Assembly (NCBI GenBank): GCA_029255685.2
Contig: CM055316.2
Span: forward strand, 74,477,237-74,541,236
From: Silene conica
Taxonomy: Eukaryota; Streptophyta; Magnoliopsida; Caryophyllales; Caryophyllaceae
Reading direction: 5' to 3'
DNA length: 64,000 nucleotides
Shown here: positions 10,322-21,494 of the stretch, piece after piece
Position numbering within the stretch: the first letter of the stretch is position 1
Layout of the letters: each line of letters opens with the position of its first letter
Notes under the pieces: model-generated
What the model was told of the DNA's origin: nothing
Seen by the model: the letters and a program-made list of their open reading frames with translations, nothing else
Databases searched by the model: none
Program-made: the position numbers and the translations under genes

Positions 10322-13300
10322 AGGTAACCCCGATTCAGATCTCCCCGACCACCCTTTCAACTTAGGCAACACATGAAAACGGACTTCAACAAGGCTGGAA
10401 AAGAGCGATCCTTCACTTGAGTCACGCGTTTCTGGGTCCCTATCCACCACGTACTCCAGATTCTGCAATTCCATAAGTTGTAGCATTTTAAGGTGTGGCA
10501 GTTGTGCAACCTCAGAAGGCAGAGATATCAATTCGCAACATTTGTAAATCTTCAGAGTCACAAGATTAGGGAGATAAAATAATGTCGAGTTCTCTCCTCT
10601 TCCACACCATCTCGGCATTGTCTCACCATGATATCCTTCTAACTCCAACTTCCTAAGATCAGGATGAGGCTGCATCTCTTCCAGCAATGCTAGCTCATGC
10701 TCCTTGCTTCCATACTCCTTTCCCCGTCTAAATCTAACAACAATCTTCTTCAGCTGTTCCGTACTCCTTAAATATGCACCCCCGCTATGTCCTTCCTTCA
10801 AAAATTTTGCATTTTTAAGCACCCCAATTCGGATCTCTAGACTCCCTTTTAATTTATTCAGGTGTTTTAGATCTTCCAACCCATCAAAACATTGCTTTGA
10901 ACCCACCACAAACTGGCCTAGAGTTTTCAGACAGTTCATCATACCTATGCCTCTAGGCATACGACTCAGTGCACGACATCCGGCTACATTTAAGGTGCTT
11001 AAATCAACTAGCTTGCTCACATCGTTTGGCAAATTTTCTAACCTACTGCAGCAATGTAAATCTAGAGTCTGCAGATTAACTAGTTTTGTTATTGATTTGG
11101 GAAGAATTTTCAGATGGATACTCCATGAAAGATCTAGATACCTCAGATGCAACAGTTGACCTATTGATTCTGGTAAACTTTCGGCTTGCATTTGTCTCAA
11201 GTCTAATGACCTTAAGCATGTCCAACTTGGTATCGATTTACTAGCTAGTAATTGGTTCGCATTACCCATATAAACCTTCTTCACTTGATGGTAAGTACGG
11301 ATATGAGTCTTATTGTAGATCTGGTTTGTATAACAGTCATTCACAAGAGAGAGATGTCGAATTCTTTTGCCTACATTAGAAGTGTCAAAATTAAACCGAC
11401 AAATCTCACCATCCGCTACTTGTTCAGCAATATCATGCAAGAGATCGTGCATCTTGAAGCACACAATCTCACCAAATTCATCTTCGACGACATCTTGGAA
11501 GAAACATCTTTGTAGCAAGATAAGAAAATATTCCTCGCCCAAATTGTCGAAGTCAATGTAGCCTTGTGCCATCCAGAGCCGGATCAACATTTGCTTATTA
11601 ATAGTCCAATCCTTGGGAAAGATAGCACAGTAAGAAAAACAAGTTTTCAAGGAAGGGCTAAGTTGATCGTAACTTAGCTTCAATATGCGGTTCATTGTAT
11701 CGTCTATTCCACTAATACTCTCTAATCCTTTGTGATGAAATGATAGCCACTTAGATTTGGACTGACCACGCAGAAGACTTCCGATTACTCTAATAGCAAG
11801 CGGGACATTGGTGCACTTTTTAACAATCTCTTTGCCAAGTGCAACTAAATCATCATCTCTTTCTTTTGCTTGGAATGCCATCCTTTCAAACAAACTCCAT
11901 GACTCCATTTCAGACAAACCTTGTAACTCATGCACTTGATCACCTCCGATCATTTGGGCAGTTGTTTTCGAACGTGTAGTTACAACTATCCGACTTCCCC
12001 TTTGACCTACCTTCAAAAACCCTTCCAACTGCTGCCATTTATCGTAACTTTCAGTCCACACATCGTCTAGTACCAGCAAATACTTTTTCCCTTCCAATTT
12101 CTCCCTAACTTCATGATGTAGCTGCTCCAAAGAGGTCAAGTTATCAATGGGTGACCCTCTCACCACCTTTCCTAAAAAACACTTCAAGTCCCACTGTTCC
12201 TGATTCTGATCGGCAATACAAGTCCAACTCTTCAACTCAAATGCCTCGCTAACCTTAGGATCATTAAAAACAAGTTGGGCAAGAGCGGTTTTCCCCAAGC
12301 CTCCCATGCCTACAATGGTTATGAAGGAAACATCTGGTTGATCAACATGATCAGAGCGCAATAACATACCTACAATCCTCTCCACATCTTCGTCCCTCCC
12401 GATGATTTTATCACACAAAAAAGAAGACGTCTCCTCCTTTCTAAATCGCACGCTCTTATTCTCAAGCTTAAAGCTAATGTTAAATTCAACGACGGGTCTG
12501 GGCCACACCCGAACGGAGGAGAAAAAGTCCACAATATAAACCCAAGAGGGTTCCACTCTAAAACCAATTGGCAATAGAGGGAGTAACCCCTTGCCTTATA
12601 TTATGATAATTCTTCTCCTCTTTTATCAATGTGGGACAATCCTCACATGTGGGGTTTCTTCACACTCCCCCTCACATGTGAAGCCCACTTACACACAGAC
12701 TAGACAAATTTAACCGAGCAACCTTGCTCGTCCAGCTGTAAACTTGGCCCAGTATCAACTCAGACCTAGCCATGGGCTCTGATACCATGTTAAATTCAAC
12801 AACGGGTCTGGGCCACACCCGAACGGAGGAGAAAGAGTCCACAATATAAACCCAAGAGGGTTCCACTCTAAAACCAATTGGCAATAGAGGGAGTAACCCC
12901 TTGCCTTATATTATGATAATTCTTCTCCTCTTTTATCAATGTGGGACAATCCTCACATGTGGGACTTTCGGGTTTCTTCACAGCTAAACTTACTACTATT
13001 TGTTGCAACACTGTCCAGCTTTTTATTAACCATTTTGACCTTGTTACAGAGATGATGAGTAAGAAACTTAAACCGAGAAAGAAAAGATGTCACCTTATTA
13101 AACACTTCATTACCAGCAGCCAAGTCTAGTTGCTTCTGCTTCGCTAGAGTGAGGAACTCATCCATCACATCATCAGCGTCGTACACAGCATCTTTGAGCT
13201 CTTTGATGTAGTTCCTCTCTTGACTGCTGAGTGCATCCTGCTTCGCGTCAGCATCCTCAAGAACAGCTTTGATGGTTTCGACAGTGCTTTGGAGGTCTTC

Positions 13301-13408
13301 AAGCTCGCGCTTGCAGTCGAAAATGAAGGAGATTGGTTGATGCTGAACCAAAGTCTGGATTGCAGCAAGTATAGTTTGAACAACACACATCACAGTTGCT
13401 AAGTCCAT
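10322..13408 (-). pseudogene. CC-NB-ARC-LRR resistance gene, TRIM-split and 3'-truncated
   Basis: Paralogue of the NLR at 60533-64000. The CC (Rx_N-like) part starts at an ATG at 13408 and keeps an EDVID-like DAVYDADDVMDEF stretch. A TRIM at 12478-12982 interrupts the CC/NB-ARC linker. Beyond it one frame stays open to 10289 and encodes P-loop GMGGLGKT, kinase-2 KKYLLVLDDVW, RNBS-B GSRIVVTTRS, a GLPL-type VPLAI, RNBS-D CFSYCAIFPKD, KMHDLLHD (MHD) and about half of the LRRs. At 10322 it ends against copia pol; the paralogue continues for nearly 290 more codons. After the TRIM, NB-ARC has no upstream in-frame ATG (the open frame enters from LTR sequence). NLRs of this type are cytosolic pathogen sensors; this copy is probably nonfunctional. 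Confidence 0.9.
12478..12982 (-). mobile_element. TRIM retrotransposon inserted in NLR
   Basis: Two direct LTRs (12478-12664 and 12788-12982, TG...CA) flank a roughly 120-bp interior with no coding capacity. Read on the minus strand, TGGTATCAGAGCCC follows the 5' LTR (12788-12982) as a tRNA-iMet primer-binding site, and a GTGAGGGGGAG polypurine tract precedes the 3' LTR. The element is flanked by GCTAA at 12473-12477 and 12983-12987. Removing it restores continuity with the paralogous NLR. The LTRs differ mainly by an 8-bp indel near the TGTGAAG end. Confidence 0.93.
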
Positions 13409-13948
13409 GATTAATGTTTCGAAAGATTATTAGAGATGATAATTATAGTATTTACTGAAAACAACATTTCTGTCAAGTAAACCATTAAAATGAAGTCCAC
13501 ATCAAATGACTTAGCAGTTAGCACCCCAAACTTGAATAGTATACTCTTACGTCTTCAGACTTTTTAACTACTGATAGTTACTTAATTAGTGACGGATTCA
13601 CAAAACTTTCTTCACGGTACGGCTCCATATTTCAATAATTGAAAGAGTCGATTAATTTTTACGTCCTTATAAAATCAACTTTTCTAAATTTACATCCTTA
13701 TAATGTTTTTGTTAATATTTTACACCCTTATAAAACATTTTGATCAAATATTTGCCCCCTTAGCTGTATTCCGGTGCAAAACAAATTGAATTTACGATAT
13801 TACCCATAGTTAATAACAAATACTCCGTATAATCTTTTTATCTTTGCCTAGACTTCCTTCTCTTACGCTACCGTCATTTTCAGCCTTTCATTTTACCTCT
13901 TCCCCTAAATTTTCTTTAAAAGGATTATACGGAGTATTTGTTAATAAC

Positions 13949-15283
13949 CAGCCCAACTCTCCCACATCAAACCAGCCCAACTCCTCTGATCAGCCTACCT
14001 CTCTTAATCCGCCTATTGGGCCTGACTCCACACCGGCCCACTCCTCTGATCAGCCTACCTCTTTTAATCAGCCTGCTTTGGGAAGGGGTCACCGTATGCG
14101 GGTTCCGAACCGAAATCTCAATGATTATTATGTGGAGTTTGACAGTGATGATAATGGTAACGATAGTAGTCCATCTCAAGTCTCGCGCCTACTCGCCACC
14201 TCTCCTTCTTCAGGTACTCCCTACCCCCTTGCCAATTATTTGTCTTGCACTAAATTTTCCACTCCATACCGATCCTACATAGCCGCTCTTACCACTCATA
14301 CGGAGCCTCGGAATTTTAAGACTGCCGTGCAACATAGTGAATGGAGGGCGGCTATGGCGGACGAAATGCGGGCTCTAATTGAAAATAAAACATGGGAGCT
14401 TGTACAATTGCCTCCTGGTAAAAAGGCTCTCGGCAGCAAATGGTTGTATAAAATCAAGTACCGGTCTGACTCCTCCATTGAACGCTTTAAAGCTCGGTTG
14501 GTTGTGTTTGGAAATCATCAAACAGAGGGGGTGGATTATGATGGAGACATTTGCTCCGGTCGCTAAAATGACGACTGTCCAGACTTTCCTTGCTGTTGCG
14601 GCAGCGAAAATTTGGCATTTACACCAGATGGATGTCCATAATGCCTTTCTTCACGGTGATTTGGAAGGGGAAGTTTTTATGAGGTTGCCTCCAGGGTTTG
14701 ATGCCCCTAAGCCTGGGCTTGTCTGTCGGTTGAGAAAGTCTTTATACGGGTTAAAACAGGCTCCTCGGTGTTGGTTTGCGAAATTGGGCGTGGCTCTAAC
14801 ACGGTATGGCTTCATTCAAAGCTATCATGATTATTCCTTATTCACATTTGTGAAAGAAGAAGTCCGTATTAGTGTTCTCATTTATGTTGATGACTTAATT
14901 GTGTCCGGTAATGATTTGAAGTCTCTGACCTCTTTCAAAGCCTATTTGCATCAATGTTTTCATATGAAAGACTTGGGTGACTTAAAATACTTCCTTGGGA
15001 TCGCGGTTGCTCGAAATTCGGATAGTATTTTCTTGTGTCAACAGAAGTACGCATTAGATATTATGAACGAAGTTGGTCTTCTTGGGTGTAAACCCGTTTC
15101 TACTCCACTCGAGCAACATCACCGCCTCGGGGAGAGTACGAGCGAGCTCTTGTCTAATCCGGCGAGCTATCGCCGACTAGTAGGTCGGCTGTTGTACCTC
15201 GCTGTCACGCGACCATAGATCTCTTATGGGGTTCATATTTTATCTCGGTACATGAGTGCACCACGTATTGATCATTGGCTTGC
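13949..15283 (+). pseudogene. Ty1/copia pol fragment (reverse transcriptase)
   Basis: A Pro/Ser-rich linker leads into the RVT_2 domain: WRAAMADEMRAL, GSKWLYKIKYRSD, FAPVAKMTTVQTFL, MDVHNAFLHGDL, KSLYGLKQAPRCW and the catalytic box LIYVDDLIVSG. The frame shifts once at about 14545 and meets an in-frame TAG at 15216-15218 just after LAVTRP. The tail SYGVHILSRYMSAPRIDHW is still legible until sequence of the next element begins at 15279. Gag, protease, integrase and most of RNase H are missing. Confidence 0.88.
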
Positions 15284-16037
15284 CTTGTATAGGCCCAATA
15301 TCCTAATACCCTCCCGCAATCGTAAAGGCAGTACGTAGTGCGAACTTTACGATTGGAGAAATACAAAAGAAAACAAAAAACATAATTAATATAAAAAAAA
15401 ACGTCTTCGTCTCTTCATCGACATTTATAATAAATCTTCTTCCTTTTCACAAGTTGGTAGTTGGTAAGGGTGCGTATAGGACTCGCCAGACAAATTTGGT
15501 GCGTAACTCGCCAGTTTTTTTTTCTGTGCGTAACTCGCCAGTTTTTTTCAATGCGTAACTCGCCAGTTTTTTCAGTGTGTAACTCGCCAGTTTTTTTCAA
15601 TGCGTAACTCGCCAGTTTTTTCAGTGCGTAACTCGCCAGTTTTTTCCGGTGCGTAACTCGCCAGTAAATTAAATACCGCCTTGATTAAAGAATCAGATTT
15701 CTTAGATCTGTCATTGAATTGAAGAATAGAGTAACTTTTTTTTTAAAAAAAAAATAAAATAAATATCATTCTAAAATCCAGCCGGAGGGCACCACTAGTT
15801 AATTAGTCCCTCCGGCAGGACAGCGGAATATCGTTTTTACGCCTCAAGAGCGTGAGGCTCTGATACCATGATAAGATAATAGAAGGAGAATATAATATGG
15901 AATTGTATTATTGAGTTGGGTCTTTTACATTGATAGGTGACGGATGTATTTATAATACATTGACACTCAATAAACCCTAGGATGATAGAACCCTAATGAT
16001 AGTTGGGCTTGCCTTGTATAGGCCCAATATCCTAATA
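15279..16037 (-). mobile_element. TRIM-like LTR element remnant
   Basis: An LTR of about 165 bp (15873-16037) is followed on the minus strand by TGGTATCAGAGCC, a tRNA-iMet primer site (near 15858-15870). The outer 29 bp of that LTR (CTTGCCTTGTATAGGCCCAA...) recur at 15279-15307 next to a GCGGGAGGG polypurine tract, as the stump of the 3' LTR. The missing LTR part seems to have been deleted, joining the stump to copia pol. The interior holds a short tandem repeat and no gene. Confidence 0.6.
15502..15665 (+). repeat. Minisatellite, GTAACTCGCCAGT core
   Basis: Seven or eight copies of TGCGTAACTCGCCAGTTTTT, with a variable T tract and linkers CAG, CAA or CCGG, spaced about 21-28 bp apart. The minus-strand reading frame here (15415-15600) simply translates the repeat. 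Confidence 0.9.
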
Positions 16038-16600
16038 TTTTCCAAAAAATACAAAGTTCACATTTATATCTAGGATTTTTTTGCCGTCATAAACGTACAA
16101 CTCATGCCATTCAACATACTTATTTGTATTCTCTCGATTTCAATTATTTGTTTATCTTTCCATTCAACATACTTATTTGATGTATTCTCTTGATTCAGAT
16201 TATTTGTTTATCTTTTGTTTTATTTTTACAAAAATTAAGAAAAGAGAAGATGGTTATAGTCATTGGAACGGAAGCTACACCTATAAATCGTAAATAAAAT
16301 TAAGTATCCTAATTATCGATATAAAATAGAATGAAAATAAAGAAGCTAGAGGTAAATAGGTGCAAGAGAGAAGAGATTGTGAGATAAAAGAAATAAATAA
16401 AGACAAGAGTATTTTCGTCACAAATTATGGATTTTGGTGGGAAATTTTAAAATTTGACGGAATATTCCATTTTTTCACATTGGAATCCGACTAATGGGTT
16501 AAAATTTGGTCAAAAGTGTTTTATAAGGGTGTAAAATATTTAAATTTTTTTATAAGTGGGTAAGTTTAGAAAAGTTGATTTATAAGGGGTAAAGATTAAT

Positions 16601-17484
16601 TAACACTAATTAAAATACACTATTTTGCAAAATATTTGGAGAAGCAATCTCACAAAATGTAACTAGAGGAATGTTTTAATGATTCTACAAAAGTTTTAAG
16701 TCGAGTCTTGTATTTTCAAGACTCTTTGTTAAATTTGAGTAAGATTTAATAAAGTCTTATCTTAAGACTAGCAATAATCTTACTCTAAGTAATAATCGAA
16801 AATAACTATATGCAATAAAATTTAGGACTCGGTTTTAGTTTTCTTTTGTTGTGCTTAATTAGTTAGCGGATGAGTACCACAATAATGTCGCGAATTAACA
16901 TTTTAGTTTTCATTTTTGTGCTTTTACTACAACTATAAACAATAGGGTTTGCTGTATAAATTGATTATATTAGATAATTGAGGAGTTATAATTTATAGGG
17001 AAGCTATACAACATAAATAAGAATAGGAGCATATACAAAAGAAGGTAAATGGATCTGCTGGTGAATATGTTATTGCTATAATTACAATATATGACAGCTT
17101 GATTGAGAGATTATGTAGGATTGAATTGATTTTGTGAGAAAGCGATAGAGATACACATTGTATATGGAAAAACTCATACACGACCAATCACATCGTGCCA
17201 CATATATAACCATAGTTAATTTGCATGAGTTAGTGTTAGGGTATATTAGTAATTATACAAATATAGTTAAGTTCTTAACCACATGTAGTTAGCATAATTT
17301 AGGAATATTTGTTATTTTGTTAAGATTTTAGTATGTTTGAAGTAATTTAATATTTTTTAAAAATATTTTGTTATTTTTTGTATTAACTTAATTAAACACT
17401 TATTAAAAACCACTAACAACAACAAATACAACATGCAATTACTATATGTAATAAGCTCAATTGCATCATTATTGTGTCAGTCGG
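16601..17484. other. No gene seen
   Basis: AT-rich sequence with no supported coding region, repeat family or RNA gene. Confidence 0.5.
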
Positions 17485-17585
17485 GGTGAATTGCATACCG
17501 CGGTAGTAAAGTAGTCGTTGGAAATCGTCAAAGTGTTGCCGTCCTCCAATTCCACTCAATTGGTCATCTTGAACCCTCTCTCTTG
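17485..17585 (-). pseudogene. NAC-like exon-1 fragment (degenerate)
   Basis: On the minus strand this encodes GIGGRQHFDDF and then YYRGMQFTPTD. It parallels the better preserved exon at 20312-20446 (IGGGRHFTDVDEG, FYRGVRFAPSD), and an out-of-frame start and stop show decay. The second part resembles subdomain A of plant NAC transcription factors (GFRFxPTDEELV). The NAC assignment is tentative; the relation between the two fragments is firmer. Confidence 0.35.
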
Positions 17586-18430
17586 GAAAAACACGCGTTA
17601 ATTTATTGAGGAATGAATTCTTGATCTTTGAAAAAGATTACGAAGGCGGACAACTAGAATTTGCATTGGCCCAAGGACTAATTGTGTCTTGCACGTGGTC
17701 GGCCCATAAAACTAAAGTTTATTTTTTTTCAGTCATCAACAACTTCGATAAAAAAAACAAGGATAACAATAACAATAATAGCCATAATCGTGGCAAAACA
17801 CAAATAAGTGTAACAATTATAAATAATATTTTAAGAAATTGTGGCAAAATTATAGTGAATTTGTGGTAAATGTGTATATATTGGCAACATACATACAATA
17901 AATATATTGTGACAATGATTTTTTTTTCCTTGCGCAACTTACTTGTTCTAGATTGTACTTGTTCTACCAGCTTAGTTCTCAAGAAAAGAAGTATACCTCC
18001 TCAACCACTCACTCGTACCATTTGATTGAGAAATCTTTCCTCCGCACCGTGTATCGCATTCTGCCCTTCCTGAATTTGCCTTTCCTGAACTACTGATGTA
18101 TATTCCAGTTTCGGTTTGTCATTCAACTCCAACAAGTACCAGGCTTTATACATCGCCCAACACACATCCGACAGCGTCGAGTAAGCTTGGTGGACCTCCT
18201 CAACCACTCAGTCACTCCATTTCTTCCGGAGATCGCCTCCTTGAAATGTAATCAAATATTTTGTTCCGAAAAGAGTATTGTCAGCTGTTCAAATCTCTTT
18301 ACCAGCTTTCCTAGTCACATTCTTTTCTTTATCTTTTTCTTTCTTGCCAAAAAAATAATACGCATTCTGTTCGGAATGCGGCCACGGACATGTCTCTGCA
18401 GTGTGAAGAGCAAAATTAACAATTAAACCC

Positions 18431-19633
18431 TAACAACAAATATGATTTGGAATCTTCTATACTTAGCTATTATTTTGTATATCAATCTAATTATAGCAAA
18501 TATGATAATCACTCGTAATCAAATCCCTCCAATCAAGGGATTGTCATACTTGTTTTTAGGCTTAGAATATTCTCATACTTTGTATATATACTCCTCTGTA
18601 CATCGATGCATATATCAATAACAATCACTTTATTCAATACTCTCTTATATATACTTCATGTAAAACTGCACTATTATTCATCTAATACAAACACATTTAT
18701 ATATCTTATATGGTATTAGGAATCCTCTCCATCTTGATCCTCATAATCTCCTCTACTCGGTATACCCATGGCCTCCTCCAGTGCATCCCTAACTCCGACA
18801 AACCATCCAAACCTCTCATCCAAAATAATTAGTGGCTAGACTACGACTCTTACAAACCCATTGTCGACGCTGTACGCGCTCGTAATACACCTATTTCATG
18901 GGAAGCATTCCATGACAAATTAATACAGCATGAACTAACCAATCAAACACAACACCACTGCCCAACCCTCCAACCCTTCCGCACTTGTTGCCACCCATCA
19001 CTACAACCCATCCCGTCACACCTACAACACCCACCACAACAACTGCTCCTACCACACCAACAACACCAACAACCATGCACCCAACCAACCCAAAGCTTTC
19101 AAGGGGAAGTGTCACTACTGTCGTGAACAAGGGCATGTAACCGGGGACTGCCCTGACTTCAAGTTATTAATCGTCAATTTCAATTTCGCAATCTTCCATT
19201 CTCGCATTGTAATTCATGTCTTATTAATAAGAGCCATAAATTGCCATTTTCCGACTCCACTTTAATATCTAATGCACCCCTCGACATCATTTTTTCAGAC
19301 GTTTGGACAACTCCCATCACGTCTCATGAACACTACAAATACTACATTATATTTTTGTTGATCATTACACTCATTACATATGGATATATCCGCTCAAAAA
19401 TAAATCCGACACATCTTCAACCTTCCTTCGTTTTAAAGCCATAATTGAAAAATACTTTCAAAAACTACAATTCTATTCCAACCACGGAAGCGAGTTTAAA
19501 AAGTTAAACCAATTATGACAATCCCTTGATTGGAGGGATGTGATTACAAGTGATTATCATATTTGCTATAATTACATGGTGTGATTGATATAAAATAATA
19601 GCCAAGTATAGAAGATTCCAAATCATATATTTG
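18431..19633. repeat. About 118-bp inverted repeats flanking a copia remnant
   Basis: 18431-18546 and 19518-19633 are reverse complements of each other with few differences. Both contain TCCCTCCAATCAAGGGATTG, itself partly self-complementary. They look like parts of one LTR or repeat family placed in opposite orientations around a deleted copia element. Inverted rather than direct flanking copies are abnormal for an LTR element. Confidence 0.75.
18547..19515 (+). pseudogene. Internally deleted copia element remnant
   Basis: After an LTR-like stretch comes TATGGTATTAGG, a degenerate tRNA primer site (about 18710). Then gag codons YDSYKPIVDAVRARNTPIS (about 18840-18895), a CCHC knuckle CHYCREQGHVTGDCP (about 19109-19153), and an integrase-like stretch APLDIIFSDVWTTP (about 19270-19312), with stops and frameshifts. 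These segments align with the full-length element at 37787-42375 in gag and integrase, so it is a related, badly deleted family member. Protease, RT and RNase H are not seen. Confidence 0.75.
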
Positions 19634-20205
19634 TTAGTAATATCTTCAATACAGAAAATGTGCAATTAGAAAATCAATCGATCAGTATCATTCAAGTAAT
19701 TAAACATTAACAACACAAATTTGATTAACCTAATTAAATCCTAACAATCGCAACATCAACAACAACAATCATATATTTGTCAGTAATATCTTCAATACAG
19801 AAAATGTGCAATTAGAAAATCAATGATCAGTATCATTCAAGTAATTAAACACTAACAACACAAATTTGATTAACCTAATTAAATCCTAACAATCGCAACA
19901 TCAACAACAACAATCATATATTTGTTAGTAATATCTTCAATACAGAAAATGTGCAATTAGAAAATCAATCGATCAGTATCATTCAAGTAATTAAACACTA
20001 ACAACACAAATTTGATTAACCTAATTAAATCCTAACAATCGCAACATCAACAACAACAAGCATATATTTGTTAGTAATATCTTCAATACAGAAAATGTGC
20101 AATTAGAAAATCAATCGATCAATATCATTCAAGTAATTAAACACTAACAACACAAATTTGATTAACCTAATTAAATCCTAACAATCGCAACATCAACAAC
20201 AACAA
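19622..20205. repeat. 146-bp tandem repeat, four copies
   Basis: Units start at about 19622, 19768, 19913 and 20059, each beginning with CATATATTTGT(T/C)AGTAATA and ending in an ACATCAACAACAACA-type tract. Copies differ by only a few bases. The first unit merges with the right inverted repeat of the preceding copia remnant, so the array may have grown from its edge. Confidence 0.92.
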
Positions 20206-20311
20206 AATGTAAAGATTAGAAACTACGTTTAATTCCCTCCGGTTCTATCTGTGAGATTGTTGATTTGAAGGACGGAAAGGGATGGAGGTTGTTCGGGAAT
20301 GATTGCTTGTA

Positions 20312-20446
20312 CCTGGAATACGCGACCATTTCTCTATCCGACGGAGCAAAACGCACTCCGCGGTAGAACACGCCTTCGTCAACGTCCGTGAAGTGCCGCC
20401 CTCCTCCGATGTCGCTCACCTCATTCATCTTCAAAGTTGCGCGCAA
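20312..20446 (-). pseudogene. NAC-like first exon
   Basis: Minus-strand ATG at 20446, open for 45 codons: acidic and Gly-rich start, IGGGRHFTDVDEGVFYRGV, then RFAPSDREMVAYSR. It meets a consensus donor (CAG|GTACAAG) at 20311, so this looks like exon 1 of a spliced gene. The RFxPSDREMV string resembles NAC subdomain A. No following exon was recognised to the left, where a tandem repeat lies, so the gene is probably truncated. Function should not be assumed. Confidence 0.35.
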
Positions 20447-21494
20447 ACTCTTGAGTAGCAGCTTCTTTTATCATTTGAAAAGGAACGAACTACTTATATA
20501 GACAATGTAGCCCAGCCCAGCCTAGCCCAGCCCAACCCACTAACAAAACCAACACAAATTCAGCCCACCATCACAAATAATAACCACACAGGACTGGGTC
20601 AGGGCTGACTTTTCTTGGCCCAACCCTATGCTATTTTAGGGTTGTGTTAGGGCTGACTTTCTTTGGCCCGACCCGGCCTAATGTACAGTTCTAGATGAAA
20701 GAGACTTACTCAGCTCCTTGGTACATATTATCCTTCCGGCCCATTAATAATCTATTGGTCCGAAAACACATGTCTAACAATCTATTTCGACTGCCTAGAA
20801 AGACTTATGACCAAGTTGTGTAGGTGTACATGGGACTTTATGGCCCGTTTAGTCACCATACATTACATCAATGTCTTAGGCCGATCCAAGTTGAGTAGGT
20901 AGTGTTGTGAATCTTGTGATGTTAATGAGTGATTTCGAGTGTGTTTTTGAAGTTGCGAGGATTTGTCGTAGTCATTATAAATGGTTTTAAAATCTTCAAA
21001 CCACTTGTGATTTAAACGTGATTGTTGTTTTGACTAACGACCTTTATTTACGTCTCAACCCTGAAAATACCAATAGCTGTTTTATCTATGCAGGTCAAGA
21101 TACATGAGAATGAATTTAACCAAACAATGAAACAATGCAACTCTTCGAATTCCGATTGATCGCATTCTTTGGATATTCCTAAGAAATCATTATTATTGCA
21201 TGAGTTTAATTTCCGCTACAATTTTGGGGGCGAGACCTTGTCATAGTTATTCGCCCGAAAACTATACCGCAATCCCGTAAATAATTAAACAAGTGTACAC
21301 TTTATACTTCCCAAACTTGTTTTGTATTATTTAATAAATTACCCATCAAAAAAAAATCGTAATTACCCCAAAATAAACCGATAGTTACACCTAAATCACC
21401 AACATTATATTAATTGGAAGGAATGACATGAAAAATAGTTAGTATTTTGATAAAGTACAAATTTGACATAGTACTTTTGTACGCATTCCAGTTT
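20447..21494. other. No gene seen
   Basis: Contains a CCCAGCC-type low-complexity stretch at about 20509-20545 and two GGGCTGACTTT(T/C) motifs at about 20600-20665. No supported coding region. Confidence 0.5.

Larger units (their letters stand above)
13652..16600. mobile_element. Degenerate long-TIR element with nested insertions
   Basis: About 120 bp at 13652-13780 reappear in reverse complement at about 16471-16600, sharing ATCAACTTTTCTAAA and ATTTTACACCCTTATAAAAC blocks in the same order. The interior is occupied by copia pol remnants and a TRIM-like LTR remnant, so these presumably inserted later. A second, nearly perfect 26-bp inverted pair containing ATACGGAGTAT lies at 13809-13834 and 13923-13948. 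No transposase is visible. Confidence 0.5.

Noticed and set aside
10289..12574. Treating the 761-codon NLR frame as a complete gene
   Set aside because: Its N-terminus starts at a TTG in LTR sequence, its C-terminus is copia DNA, and comparison with the paralogue shows loss of both ends.
15502..15665. Regularly spaced short repeats reminiscent of a CRISPR array
   Set aside because: Plant nuclear context, no unique spacers (gaps are a few T-rich bases), and it lies inside a retroelement remnant.
18001..18240. Open minus-strand stretch (SDVCWAMYKAWYLLELNDKP) that might be an exon
   Set aside because: It looks somewhat protein-like, but I recognise no family and no splice partners, so it is not called.
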